A stretch of 64,000 bases of DNA from NCBI GenBank assembly GCA_025200525.1, contig CM045762.1, positions 28,927,600 through 28,991,599 on the forward strand. The letters run 5' to 3'. The position numbers and the translations under genes were made by a program. Shown in pieces: positions 21,284 to 32,244 of this stretch. The notes beneath the pieces were generated by a model that was not told where the DNA came from, searched no databases, and saw only the letters and a program-made list of their open reading frames with translations. The number at the start of each line of letters is the position of its first letter. Within the stretch, counting starts at the first letter, position 1. Origin of the DNA: Camellia lanceoleosa. Taxonomy: Eukaryota; Streptophyta; Magnoliopsida; Ericales; Theaceae.

Positions 21284-22962
21284 ATGGCGAACAACGAAGC
21301 GCCTCGATCGCCATTGACGGACAAACTCGTATGAGGTGCAAGCGCGAAGGCCTACCTTTGGTCCTCCCATGGCGAACACCGAACCACAAAGGCGTAATTC
21401 GGTGAGGGATACGAGGGGCGAAGGAGGAATAGCAGCCTCATCCCTCTCGCTTCCCAAAGCCCAGAAGGCCAAGGGCGCAGCGTTGACCCTCAAATCCTGG
21501 AGGATCGCGGCAGAGAGCAAGACGAACTGATCCGTAAGATGGCGGCGGACATGGAGTCTCTGAAGCGCCAGATGAAAGGAAAAGAAGTGGCGACAGGAGA
21601 GGGGCGCAACAAGAAGACGCCCCCTCGCCACTCAGAGGGTCGTGGTAGGAATTCTACACCCTCTCAACCAGAGGACAGAAGCCTCAGGACAGGCGACACG
21701 CGACCGGTATCTTCCAGACTCCACCTGTGTCCGAGGGGACGAGACCTGAGAGGTCATACACTGAGGGGAGTACCTATTGGCCCTCACATACGCATCATAC
21801 GAGGTCCAGACAGACGGAATTACCTAGGTCGTCCGACCTAAGGTCCATGTTGGAAGAAAAGGCACGATGGAAGGAGAACGCCAGGGCGCGCGATCCCCAC
21901 AGGGTTCCTGCCATGCAGCGATTGGCTCCTCGGACGCATGGAAGCGTCGAGGTTGGAATGCCAAGGCCGCACTTGGCATACGAACCAGCGGATAAGGCAT
22001 TGGCGAGGCTGCAGACCTCACCATTCGTCCCAGAGATTGAGAACGCGCCCCTTCCGTCAGGCTTCCTATAACCCAAATTCACGACATATGAAGGAAATAC
22101 GGACCCTTACACCCACTTGAGCCACTTTCGCCAGGTTATGGTCAGATACCCATGAATGAGGCGTTGATGTGTATCCTATTCCCTTCAAGCCTCGGCGACC
22201 TAGGCTTGACTTGGTTTGAGAAGCTTCGAGGGGCGATAGCCTCATGGGCGCAATTGGCAGAGGCGTTTGTAACGCGGTTCAGAACGAACACAAAGACCCC
22301 GGTGGAGATCGACCAGCTACTCTCCATCGACATAGGCGATAAGGAGACTCTGAGGTCATACAACTGCCATCTTGGGAGACATTCAACCAGATTGGGATCG
22401 CCTAACCAACCTCGCCATTAGCTTGAAGACAAAAGAGGCCTTCCAGCTGGGAACAGACTGAGGGACTCTATCACCATGACACCACCCCTCACCATGGAAG
22501 CCCTGATGGAGAGAGTGCATCAGCACATCAGGGTAGAAGAGGATGGCGCTCGTGCCAAAGCAAAGACTGGCGCGACCATGACATCGGAAAAGAAGACCTC
22601 AGCAAAGGTCAATACGGTAGGTCGTTGAAACCAAAACGGACGGGGCAGGCGAGACGATGATGAAGACCAGGACAAGAGATGGTTGAGAGTCCGAACTGCC
22701 ATAACCACGGTGTTCAAGAAACCGATCTACCGTATACTTAGTGAGATTCGAGACGAGCCTTTCGTCAAGTGGCACCTTAAGTTAGGCGAGGCCCGAAGGA
22801 CTATGATGACAGATCCAGATGCACCTTCCACAAGGAAAAGGGCACCGAATCGAGAACCGCACACCGCTGAGGCAACATTGGAAGAATTGGTGGCGGCAGC
22901 CACCGATAAATACATAGAGGAGGGCGCGTTTAGCTCCCCAAGATCACAACAAACCCAACGGG
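21284..22962 (+). pseudogene. Element A gag, frameshifted
   Basis: Gag-like coding is spread over several frames: 21539-21841, 21727-22071, 22152-22421 and 22683-23018. The retrotransposon gag core is clear at 22,190-22,300 (LTWFEKLRGAIASWAQLAEA, then FVTRF). The later basic stretch contains the PIYRILSEIRDEPFVKW phrase, which in Tat gags precedes the zinc-knuckle region. The knuckle cysteines and histidines are not recognisable here. In-frame stops occur near 22,459 and 22,626. Gag would form the particle in the cytoplasm; this copy could not make a full-length product. Confidence 0.8.
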
Positions 22963-25165
22963 ATGCCGATCGACGCCCCGCCACAAGGCATCATCAACGT
23001 GATCCATGGAGTCTTTGAACCAGAGCGAATATGCGAGCTCAGAGGTTCAATCAAAAAGGTAGAGCACTTGAGAGAGATGCTAAGTGCCCAACCAGTCGTC
23101 AAAAAGGGGAGGACAGAAGCCACAAACATCATGTCCTTTTCGAATAAAGACTTGGACAGAATATATTGCCCACACAATGATGCCTTGGTCGTCACTCTCC
23201 GAGTCAAGGATTTTGACGTCAAGCGGATTCTGATTGACCAAGGCAGTTCGTGTGAAATCATGTACTATGAAACTTTCAAGCAACTCAAGCTGCAAGACAA
23301 GGACTTAGCCCCTGCCGTATCCCCTTTGATTGGATTCAATTCTATGCCGGAGTGGCCAGTCGGCAAAATCATCCTTCCAGTCAGGGCGGGAAGTGTGACG
23401 AAGCAAGTGGAGTTCTGGGTGCTGAAGGTCCCCTCCACCTACAACATCATCTTAGGCAGAACATGGCTGCACGCCATACGCTCGGTGGCATCCTCTTACC
23501 ACCAAGTGATGAGGTTCCCCAACGACACTGGAGTAATAGAGGAGGTTTATGGGGATCAGATCATGTCGAAACAATGCTTTGTGACAGTAAACGGAAGTCG
23601 CGCTGCGAAGGGGTATGTTCATTCGGTGGAAGAACCGGAGAGTAACGAACTATTCGCAGACGTCGGCAAAGCAGCAAGCCAAAAAGCGATGGAAGACTTG
23701 GTGGAAGTCAGGATAGATGAAAAGAACCCGGACAAGTTCTTTCTGCTTGGTTCATCGTTGTCCAGCGCTGAGAGGCTAGAGGTCTTGGAATTTTTGACCT
23801 CTAACATCGAAGTGTTTGCCTGGACCCCATACGACATGCCAGGCATTGATCCCAACTTCATCTGCCACCGACTCAACGTCCACCCATCTCGCCAAAGGCC
23901 ATTCAACAAGACTTTCAGATCGGCACTCCACCACGCCGAGATAGTGACAGAAGAAGTTGGAAACTTGTTGGAAGTAGGGGCAATCAGAGAGGTGCACTAC
24001 CCCAGATGGATCTCCAACACAGTCGTAGTGCCAAAGAAGAATGGGAAGTGGCGCGTCTGCGTCGACTATAAAACTGTCAATAAAGCATGCCCCAAGGATA
24101 GCTTCCCCCTACCAAGGATAGATCAATTGGTAGACCTAACAGCTGGTCACAGCAGGCTTAGCTTCCTTGACGCATACAGAGGCTACCACCAGATCGCAAT
24201 GCATGAACCAGACCAGGAGGTTACATCCTTCCCCACTCCAAGAGGACTATACTGTTACAAGGTCATGCCCTTTGGCCTAAAGAACGCAGGAGCGACATTC
24301 CAGAGGATGGTCACCAAGATGTTCGAGCCATTGTTAGGCAAAACAATGGAGGCTTACATCGATGATATGGTGGTCAAGAGCAAGGATGAGAGTGACCATC
24401 TCAAGGACCTAAGTGAGATGTTCGAGATCCTGAAAAAGCATAAGTTACGACTCAACGCGTCGAAGTGCGCTTTCGGAGTAGGATCAGGCAAATTCTTAGG
24501 CTTCTTGGTGACCAACCGAGGTATAGAAGCAGATCCTTCTCAGATCAAAGCAATTCAGGAGTTAGAAAGGCCTAACTTCGATGAAAGAAGTGCAAAGACT
24601 CACCGCATGGCGGCAAAGACTTAACCGATTCATCACCGGTCTTCGCAGATTATGCCCATTCTTTCAGTCATTAAAAGCTAAGTTTGAGTGGGACGAAGAA
24701 TGCGACCAAGCTCTGGAAAGTTTGAAGGAATACATGTCTTCTCCACCACTACTTGTCACCCCCGTACCCGGAGAAGAACTCTTCCTCTACTTGGCAGTAT
24801 CTCAGCACGCAGTAAGTGCAGTGTTGGTTCGAGCAGAAGGACTCCAACATCTACCCATCTTCTATGTCAGCAAGACATTGTTGGGAGCCGAAACAAGGTA
24901 TTTACCTCTAGAGAAGCTAGCGCTGGCCTTGATGATGGCCTCCAGGAAATTGGTGCACTACTTTCACGCCCACACCATTGTCGTCCTCACAGCCTTTCCC
25001 CTAAAAGCTTTGTTTGAGAGGGCAAACTTTTCTGGGCGGATTTTGAAGTGGGCAGTGAAGTTGGGACAATATGATGTGAAGTTCACCCGTAACATGATAA
25101 AGAAGGCCCGATCTTTGGCAGACTTCGTCAGAAGTTCACTCTGGAAGCCACCAAGTTCCGCCTAA
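22963..25165 (+). pseudogene. Element A protease, reverse transcriptase and first RNase H
   Basis: The first open part (22963-24624, 553 codons) has the aspartic protease motif LIDQGSS at about residue 92. It then has reverse transcriptase with [10 protein letters not shown] (401-410), the [13 protein letters not shown] block and the catalytic YIDDM at 465-469. The frame breaks near 24,580 and continues in 24581-25165. There the RT-linked RNase H follows (SQHAVSAVLV, FYVSKTLLGAETRY). This first RNase H is the type that tends to degenerate in Tat elements. The break between the frames is a deletion or insertion of one or a few bases. Confidence 0.88.
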
Positions 25166-25319
25166 TCGATCCGACCGACACAACCAAACTAGGGACGGAG
25201 ATTGACGCCGAATAGCGCAACCCCTAGTAAAGCTCAATGTAACCCAAGGCGCACTGTGAGTAGAGAGGGCGAGGAGGAAGCCAACCTTACTACACCAAGT
25301 CAAAATTCACTAGCGACTA

Positions 25320-26147
25320 ATGACTTGGGCCCATCGAAGACAAGGCGATGCAGTTATGGACTCTGAAGAAGACACTGGCTTAAAAGACCCCAAGGCATCG
25401 TCCGACCCCTCCACTTGTTGGAAGTTGTTTGTTGGGGAGATGTGGAAGCTCTTTGTGGATGGGGCATCCAACCGACATGGAGCAGGACTTGGCATAGTCC
25501 TCATCTCTCCAGACGGCCTAGTAGTGGAACAGGCGATCAACCTTGGCTTCCCAGCATCAAACAATGAAGCGGAGTACGAAGCGCTTCTTGCAGGACTCAA
25601 GTCCGCGGCCTACATGAAGGCCACCGAACTCATGGTCTACAGTGACTCACAGTTGGTGGTGAATCAAATTTCTGGCGACTACGAAGCAAAGGACGACAGA
25701 ATGGCTAAGTACCAAGAGCTAGTCAAAACCGAGATCAAGAAGTTCGAAGTAGTGAGGATAGAACAGATTGGCAGGGAGGAGAATAGTAGAGCAGACGAAC
25801 TAGCAGGCTTCGCCTCAATGGCAGATACCTCCATCCCACATCCTCTATTGATCGACTATCTGCCCAGACCAAGTATTGAAGACCCAGAAGCTGAAGGGGT
25901 ATGTTGTGCGGAGTTAGGTCCCTCTTGGATGGATCCCATCATACTGTTCCTGAAAGACGGCACTCTACCGGAAGATAAGAAAGGAGCCAACAGAATAAGA
26001 GCCAAGTCGCAACGATTTTGGCTCTCTCCATCCTTGGCATTATACAAGAAGTCGTTCTCAGGACCTTACTTAAAATGTGTCCACCCTAGCAAGGTAGAAG
26101 CATTTTTGTCCGAAATACACGAAGGGGTTTGTGGCAGCCATCAATGA
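25320..26147 (+). CDS. Element A second (archaeal-type) RNase H
   Basis: This domain is the acquired aRNH (RVT_3 type) found only in some plant Ty3/gypsy lineages. Catalytic carboxylates are all visible: Asp47 in LFVDGAS, Glu85 in [10 protein letters not shown], Asp109 in VYSDSQLV and Asp159 in SRADELAG. A short phrase WKLFV is duplicated just before the first motif. The frame runs on into the start of the integrase zinc-binding region (HEGVCGSH) and ends at a TGA that interrupts it. It would degrade the RNA strand during reverse transcription. Confidence 0.88.
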   Translation: MTWAHRRQGDAVMDSEEDTGLKDPKASSDPSTCWKLFVGEMWKLFVDGASNRHGAGLGIVLISPDGLVVEQAINLGFPASNNEAEYEALLAGLKSAAYMKATELMVYSDSQLVVNQISGDYEAKDDRMAKYQELVKTEIKKFEVVRIEQIGREENSRADELAGFASMADTSIPHPLLIDYLPRPSIEDPEAEGVCCAELGPSWMDPIILFLKDGTLPEDKKGANRIRAKSQRFWLSPSLALYKKSFSGPYLKCVHPSKVEAFLSEIHEGVCGSHQ

Positions 26148-27164
26148 GGAAGATCATTGGCATACCGAGCTATTTCACAAGGGTATTGGTGGCCATACAT
26201 GCAAGCAGATTCGGAGAAGTATGTCAAAAAATGCGAAAAGTGTCAGAAGTTTGCACATCAAATACATCAACCTGCCAGAGAACTCCTACCTCTTACTAGC
26301 CCATGGCCTTTCGCAATGTGGGGCTTAGACATAGTGGGACCACTCCCAACAGCACCAGGCAATAGGAAGTTCTTTCTTGCGGCAACAGACTACTTCACAA
26401 AGTGGGTGGAAGCAGAAGCCTTGGCGTCGATCAAGGAAAAAGATGTGAAGAAGTTTGTCTGGCAGAACATCATTACTCGCTTTGGCATACCAAAAGCACT
26501 GATTTCGCATAACCAGACTCAGTTTGATGGCAGAATTTTCAGAAGCTTTTGTGAAGAGTACAAGATAGAGTTCTACAACTCCACACCGGCATATCCCCAA
26601 GCAAATGGTCAGGCAGAGGCGTCAAACAAGGTAGTCTTGGACGGATTGAAGAAAAGGTTGGAAAAAGCCAAAGGCAAGTGGGCAGAAGAGCTCCCTCACG
26701 TTTTATGGGCTTATCGCACCACACCACGACGGTCAACAGGAGAAACTCCATTCTCCTTAGCCTATGGCATGGAAGCCGTCATCCCATTAGAAGTCGGACT
26801 CCCCACAATCCGGAGCGAAAATTTTGATCCAGACCTAAACGGCGAAGCCATAGCATTGGAACTTGACCTTGCGGAAGAAAGAAGAGACAGAGCATTGGTT
26901 CACATCGCCTCCTACCAACAAGAACTATCTAGGAAGTATAACAAAACTGTGCATCCCAGACAATTTAAGATCGGCGATTGGGTACTTCGCAAGGTGATGG
27001 GAAACACATTGGTCCCAGGAGATGGCAAGTTAGGGCCTAACTGGGAAGGTCCTTACAAAGTGGTCGGATTAGCAGGCAAATGAGCATACCACTTGGAAGA
27101 TAAGGACGGCAAAGCAATTCCTAGGCCATGGAACACTGCCAATCTTAAGTTATTTTACTTTTAG
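26148..27164 (+). pseudogene. Element A integrase
   Basis: The frame continues after the TGA at about 26,145. The zinc-binding Cys pair (KKCEKCQKF, about residue 26 of the 26157 frame) and the first catalytic Asp58 (WGLDIVGP) are present. Glu154 (NGQAEASNK) is also present. The second catalytic position, normally Asp in an SDNGTQF-like motif, reads SHNQTQF, with His118 in its place. A further TGA at 27,081-27,083 interrupts the C-terminus, whose reading frame then continues to TAG at 27,162. Strand transfer activity is not expected from this copy. Confidence 0.88.
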
Positions 27165-27285
27165 CTTTTTCTTTTTTCTCTCTAAGTATATGTAAGTTTT
27201 CACTTCATCAATAAAACAAATCAATTCTTTTTCAGCATATTTGTTTTTAGTAGAAAGTAACTTTTGTAAGTTAGTAGTATTGTAA

Positions 27286-28012
27286 ATATAGTTGGCCGGA
27301 TTAAACCAACTATGACCCCTCCTAAGCCCAGGATAAGGATCCAGGCTGCAGGACGTTTGGCCGGAATAACCAAACTCTGTATTCTAGGTTGGCTGGATTA
27401 AAACTAACCTAGAGGTTGGCTGGATTAAACCAACACCTGGTACTCTTCAGCCGAAGTAAGTGTATAGCTGAAGAGTGGTTGGCTGGATTAAACCAACACC
27501 TTGTACTCTTCAACCGAAGTAAGTTATATCGGCTGAAGAGTGGTTGGCTGGATTAAACCAACTCTTTATACTCTTCAGCCGAAGTAAGTTATATCGGCTG
27601 AAGAGTGGTTGGCTGGATTAAACCAACTCTTTATACTCTTCAGCCGAAGTAAGTGTATAGCTGAAGAGTGGTTGGCTGGATTAAACCAACACCTGGTACT
27701 CTTCAGCCGAAGTAAGTGTATAGCTGAAGAGTGGTTGGCTGGATTAAACCAACTCTTTGTACTCTTCAGCCGAAGTAAGTTATATCGGCTGAAGAGTGGT
27801 TGGCTAGATTAAACCAACTCTTTATACTCTTCAGCCGAAGTAAGTTATATCGGCTGAAGAGTGGTTGGTTGGATTAAACCAACTCTTTATACTCTTCAGC
27901 TGAAGTAAGTTATATCGGCTGAAGAGTGGTTGGTTGGATTAAACCAACTCTTTATACTCTTCAGCCGAAGTAAGTTATATCGGCTGAAGAGTGGTTGGCT
28001 AGCGAGTTAGAT
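27286..28012 (+). repeat. 63/65-bp hairpin-forming tandem repeat in element A
   Basis: About ten units follow one another, each starting GAAGAGTGGTTGGCTGGATT and carrying TAAACCAAC. Two variants alternate: a 65-bp unit (CTTTATACTCTTC...TTATATCGGCT) and a 63-bp unit (CCTGGTACTCTTC...TGTATAGCT). In the 65-bp variant ACTCTTCAGCCGA is followed after 11 nt by its exact reverse complement. In the 63-bp variant the arm is 10 bp. The array lies between integrase and the 3' end of the antisense gene. Tandem repeats in this position are known for Tat elements. Confidence 0.92.
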
Positions 28013-28303
28013 AGTTAACCGAGGTCACAGTTTGGGCAAATAAAGGTGTGGAAAATTCATTACAAGTACACACAGACGTTCACAATAGAGTATGGTAAGA
28101 TAGAAAGCTAAACCGGGACCATAGTTGTGCAAATGAGGGTATGGAAAATTTAATACAAGTGCAAGCATACATGAACAAACCGGAATAACAGCTGGAAGCA
28201 AATTTTTTCATTGAAGAAAAGCAAGTACAAGTGGAGGGGCCGTAGCCCGGTTACAAGAGAGTTCAAGACAACAGAAAAAAAAAAAAAGTAAAAAAGTACA
28301 AGT

Positions 28304-30300
28304 TCAATCAAACAGATTATCTATCTCGGCATCCAGATCGGCCCCAAGGTCAGCACTTACTTCGGCATTTGCTGTTAGAGTAGTCTCGGTTGGAAGTTCG
28401 GGCGCCGCGTTTTCAACTATTGAATCCAACCGAGCTGATTGATCGCCGGCTTGCTCTTGGATGACCGGAGTCTCAGTTGCTTCTTCTTCATCATCATCTT
28501 CCTCATCAGATGAACCAAGAAACTGGTTCTGGATCTCGTCAGCATATTCCTTCAGCGAAGCCGGAATAAAGTACTCGGGAGCATTGTAGACATCGGTTTC
28601 GGGTCCACAACCGAGCTTCTCCACGGCACTTCGCCAGCCATACTTAAAGAATAAATCCTTTGCAGCTTCGCATTGCAAAGAGTAGCCGGCTTCGGCTTCT
28701 TTGAAGCCTTCCTTGGATGCGCCCTCAACCTTCTCCTTCAACTCTGTTATTTCGGCGTTCTTCTTGGTTTCAAGAGCCGCCATCTCCCACAAATATTTAT
28801 CTTTCGTCTCGGTCAGCGCTACCTCGGCCTCTAGTTCGCCGACCTTTAGCTTCGACAATGCTACCGTCTCACAAGCCGGCGTCCCTTATTGCGTGCCTTG
28901 TTGTTTTGCGAAGTTCCATTATTTGCTTATGGGCAATGGTGTTCTTTTGAATGGCCTGCAGAAGGAGAGTTCTTTGTTAGCCGAGCTAGGAGTTGGACAA
29001 AATTAGACTGATCAAAGAAAAAAACCGTCCTGCTTACCAAAATCATGGACTTGGTGGATGACCGGATGGCCTTCGGTATTTAGTCGCCATCTTGTGGTGC
29101 TCCATGTCTTTGGGAAGACAAACACCCTGGCGAGTTGAAGGCGATGAGGTGATCCTTGTCAAGAACAACTGAGTCACCTTCGCCGATATCTCATTTGTTG
29201 AAGACGGGGTGGAGCCCATTTGTTGTTCGGCTTCGATGGCCGATGATTCGGGTTGAAGGTTGAGTTCGGGGCTCGGTGGAAGGATGGGGTCAACCTCATC
29301 AACCAAACGCTGCTCGGTCTCAGTAGTCCGGGCGCGCTTAGCTCGGCGGGAGGATAATGGTTGTTGGGATGGAAGAGCTACCACGGCGGCTGTGGTTGGA
29401 TGAGTTGGAGGCACTTCGGCCCTGGTGGTTGAGGTGAGCATGGCTTTCAATTTGTTCTTCTTCGCCATCTCTTGTTCTGCTGTGAGCGGCACTAAGTTTA
29501 TCTCGGGTAAAGTTGGGTCTTGTTCTGGTGGGTCTTCAAGGAGGAAGTCTGTCACCCTTGCTTTTCGGCGACCGGAATAGCGGTAAGTCGGTTCGAAATC
29601 AAGGAGTTTGGCCCAACTTCTTTCCCTTACTCTTAGTGCGGTGCGTAGAAGATCGAGGTTTGGGTAGTTGTACTGGGAGTGAAGATAAGCTAAATCTGCA
29701 AAAGGAAAACAACTGTTAGTTCGGTTCGTAGCAAATCACCGAAATAAAAAGAAAAGTGATAAAGGCGACCGAAATATGTATACCGGGTTGTCCCATTTTC
29801 CAGTTTATTCTTCGGCCAGGAATTTGAGCCTCAAGGTCTTCAAAGTTTCCAGAGACCCAAAAGAAATCGTCATCATTTAGGTCTTTGTCTGGTGTGTGTT
29901 TTACTATTTTTTCTCGACCTCGGTGGATTCTCAGGTAATAGCACCAGCCTTCATTTTTAGATCCTATTGAATACTGGTGCAATAGTTCGGCTAAACCGAG
30001 GTTCAGACCGTGTTTCCGATTTAGGGCGTCTATGCCCATTATTATGCGATAGGTGTTGGTGGAGAGTTGGGTTGGGCAAAGTCTGGTTTGCCTAAGGTAT
30101 TCACAGATTAAAGGCTGGACTGGGAATCGTAGTCCGGTCTCTACTATGGACTGAATGGTAAAGGGGACAAAGCCCTCGTTATTCCATGGGTCGACATCTC
30201 GGTCGGCCAGGGTTAGGTGTACGTCGTCTGGTATATGGTGGTCCTTTCGGAATTCGGCCAAACCACCTGGGGTTTCTACAAGGAATCTATATTTCCCCAT
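28304..30300 (-). pseudogene. Element A antisense gene, Transposase_28-like
   Basis: A spliced gene runs opposite to gag-pol. Exon 1 (29784-30300) starts MGKYRFLVETPGG and carries GFVPFTIQSIVETGLRFPV, typical of the plant 'putative gypsy type transposon' domain (PF04195). Exon 2 (29038-29695) is Pro/Ser/Thr-rich with a basic SSRRAKRAR patch. Exon 3 (28304-28955) has a predicted coiled coil (KVGELEAEVALTETKDKYLW) and an acidic tail (SSDEEDDDEEE). Introns have GTATAC..TGCAG and GTAAGC..TGCAG borders. Exon 2 hits a TGA just before its donor and exon 3 needs a one-base shift, so this copy is broken. Antisense ORFs here are known in Tat elements; their function is unknown. Confidence 0.78.
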
Positions 30301-31460
30301 TTTATTGTATAAGTTAAAATAAGTTATATCGGTTGGAAAAGTGTGCTCGGTAGCTCGATTGGGCGCAGGGAAGTGCCTGGCAACCTAAGTCTGCAAAGTG
30401 AGAAAGCAAGTTGTTAAGCACTGATCATAGACCGTGCTACAAAGACAAAGCAAGAAAAGACTAGTCTTATTTCGGCTCAACAGGGTACTTTGGTATCTAC
30501 ATCGGTTTCTGACAAGTGTTCGTTATCTCGGTTTATAGAGTATTTTTGTTATCTCGGTTTCAAGTGAGAATTTTCTTACTTCGGTTAGGCCTTAAGGGGT
30601 AGCTTATATGAGTTCGGTTTAGGACTCAGAAAGCTGGCTTAGCCCCTAGGGCTTAGCTCGGTCGAAGGTCGAAATTTCAGGTTCAAGTGTGTTTTTGTTT
30701 CGGTTAAGGTATATCAGATGGAAACCTATTAAAACTATTGTGATGTGTACAAGTGTTGGTTCGGTTCCGGTTTGCCTATATATAACAACAACAGTATACT
30801 AGTCCGGTTGCGACGTGATTCCAGATCTAAACCTAGTTCTACAGGATGCATCATGATATTCTGAGGGCTTTTGTGAAGTTTTTTTTCAGAAACTAAGCAT
30901 GAGAGAGGTGTTTTGCAAAAAACAAGAAATAAACTACAGATAAATGAGTAAAATGCAGAAAGGAAAGCAAAAACCAGAGAAATGGATCGGAGTTGCTTAC
31001 CAGGTGAAGAGTATGGAAATAGGGTGGAAGTTTCAAGCACAGCAAGGATGCGAGCTCAGGAGCAGGAAGAACAAAAAGAACGCAAGGAGAAAGAGAAGAG
31101 ATGAATAGAGAACAGTGTGATTCGAAAATGAGGGGTTCTTTTGGTGTAAATGCAAAAAGGGCGGGAACTGTTCAAAAGTTATGAAGTACGAGGGGCGGCG
31201 TTACAGCTGGAGCTAGCTAATCGGGGTTTGCCACGTGTCAATGGAAGGACAATCGATTCAGTTTCTACAGACTGAAAAGACGTTTTGACCGGACGTTCTT
31301 GGCTCGGCTTAAACTTAGCTCGGTTAGAGCAGCGAAAAAGGTTTTCAGCTCGGCCGGAGTAGTTGACAGATTGTAGCTCGGCTGGATAAACTCAAAATCC
31401 TAGTTCGGTTTGTAAGCGAGTAATCCCAATCATGCTTTGCAGATGGAATTAAGGGGCAAT
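30301..31460. other. Element A antisense leader and 3' untranslated region
   Basis: This 1.16-kb stretch separates the antisense gene from the 3' LTR and should hold the antisense promoter and 5' leader. It is full of CTCGGTT/TTCGGTT phrases also found in the LTR. No protein domain is visible. It ends in a polypurine tract, GGAATTAAGGGGCAAT (31445-31460), where plus-strand DNA synthesis would be primed. Confidence 0.6.
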
Positions 31461-32244
31461 TGAGAGGGTAATTTATATACAAGTGGGCGAAGTGGGTGTC
31501 GCCTTAGGGCCGAAATAAAAAGGCTTGCGCAGATAGGGCCGTGTAAGTTACTCCGGTTTGGAGAGGTAGCTTTGAAGATAGACCGGTCACGCAGCCGTGG
31601 TGAATAGCCCGGTCTTTGCAGGACTTGGTTCTACTCTGGTTGAGTGGAGTAGCTCAAATGTTTCGGTCTTCGGTGATTACTTCGGTTGTAGCATGTGAGA
31701 GACCGAAGTAAGCTATGGTTTGCAGAAAGCTCGGTTTTAATTCCCTTATGGATAGCTCGGTCTTAGTATGGGAAAGCCGAGGTAAGGGAGAGTAAAATAA
31801 GGGCCGAAGTAATTGTTACTTCGGTCCTGAAAGTAGTTCGGCCATAAGAAGAACCATCTCACTTGGTTTAAGCAGTGAGGAGGGTGTTGGAGGATAAGCA
31901 TTATCTTCCAAGAGTATGAGTCCTAGGGGGACTCTACGTAAGGAGGAGTAATCCTAGGAGGACTCTGCACATGGAGGAATAAGAGTCCTACCAGGATTGT
32001 GCCACGCGAAACCTATATAAGCTCACCAGTATCACCTTTGGAGAGGTAATGCAACTTTTGCTCCCTGAATACATTGAGCTTTTGCCTTCCTGTCTTGCTT
32101 ACTGACTTAGGCATCGGAGAGGTTTCCGGCACACACCCGCCGGCTAGCTCACGTTTGTATTTTCAGGTGGTGGAACGACGTCGTACGAGGAACACAGACT
32201 TGATCAACAGGATTATACGAGAAGGTGTATTTCTTTCCCGTACA
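31461..32244 (+). repeat. Element A 3' LTR
   Basis: This is 784 bp, TGAGAGGGTAATTTATA to CTTTCCCGTACA, followed by the ATCAC duplication. Differences from the 5' LTR cluster in the first ~180 bp and last ~110 bp. Confidence 0.95.

Larger units (their letters stand above)
20440..32244 (+). mobile_element. Element A: Ty3/gypsy Tat-lineage LTR retrotransposon
   Basis: A complete 11.8-kb element with LTRs starting TG and ending CA. It is flanked by 5-bp ATCAC duplications (20435-20439, 32245-32249). Order: LTR, primer-binding site, gag, protease-RT-RNase H, second RNase H, integrase, tandem repeats, antisense gene, polypurine tract, LTR. The extra RNase H before integrase and the antisense ORF after it are hallmarks of the Tat lineage. 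It inserted at the edge of a MITE shared by both duplication copies. Coding regions carry several stops and frameshifts, so the copy is not autonomous. Confidence 0.93.

Noticed and set aside
21056..21334. Open frames crossing the element A LTR end and primer site
   Set aside because: They run across LTR, primer site and leader, and the 3' LTR copy differs by frameshifting indels, so they are not genes.
27286..28012. Regularly spaced palindromic repeats resembling a CRISPR array
   Set aside because: Units are contiguous 63/65-bp tandem copies without unique spacers, inside a plant retrotransposon in a eukaryotic genome.
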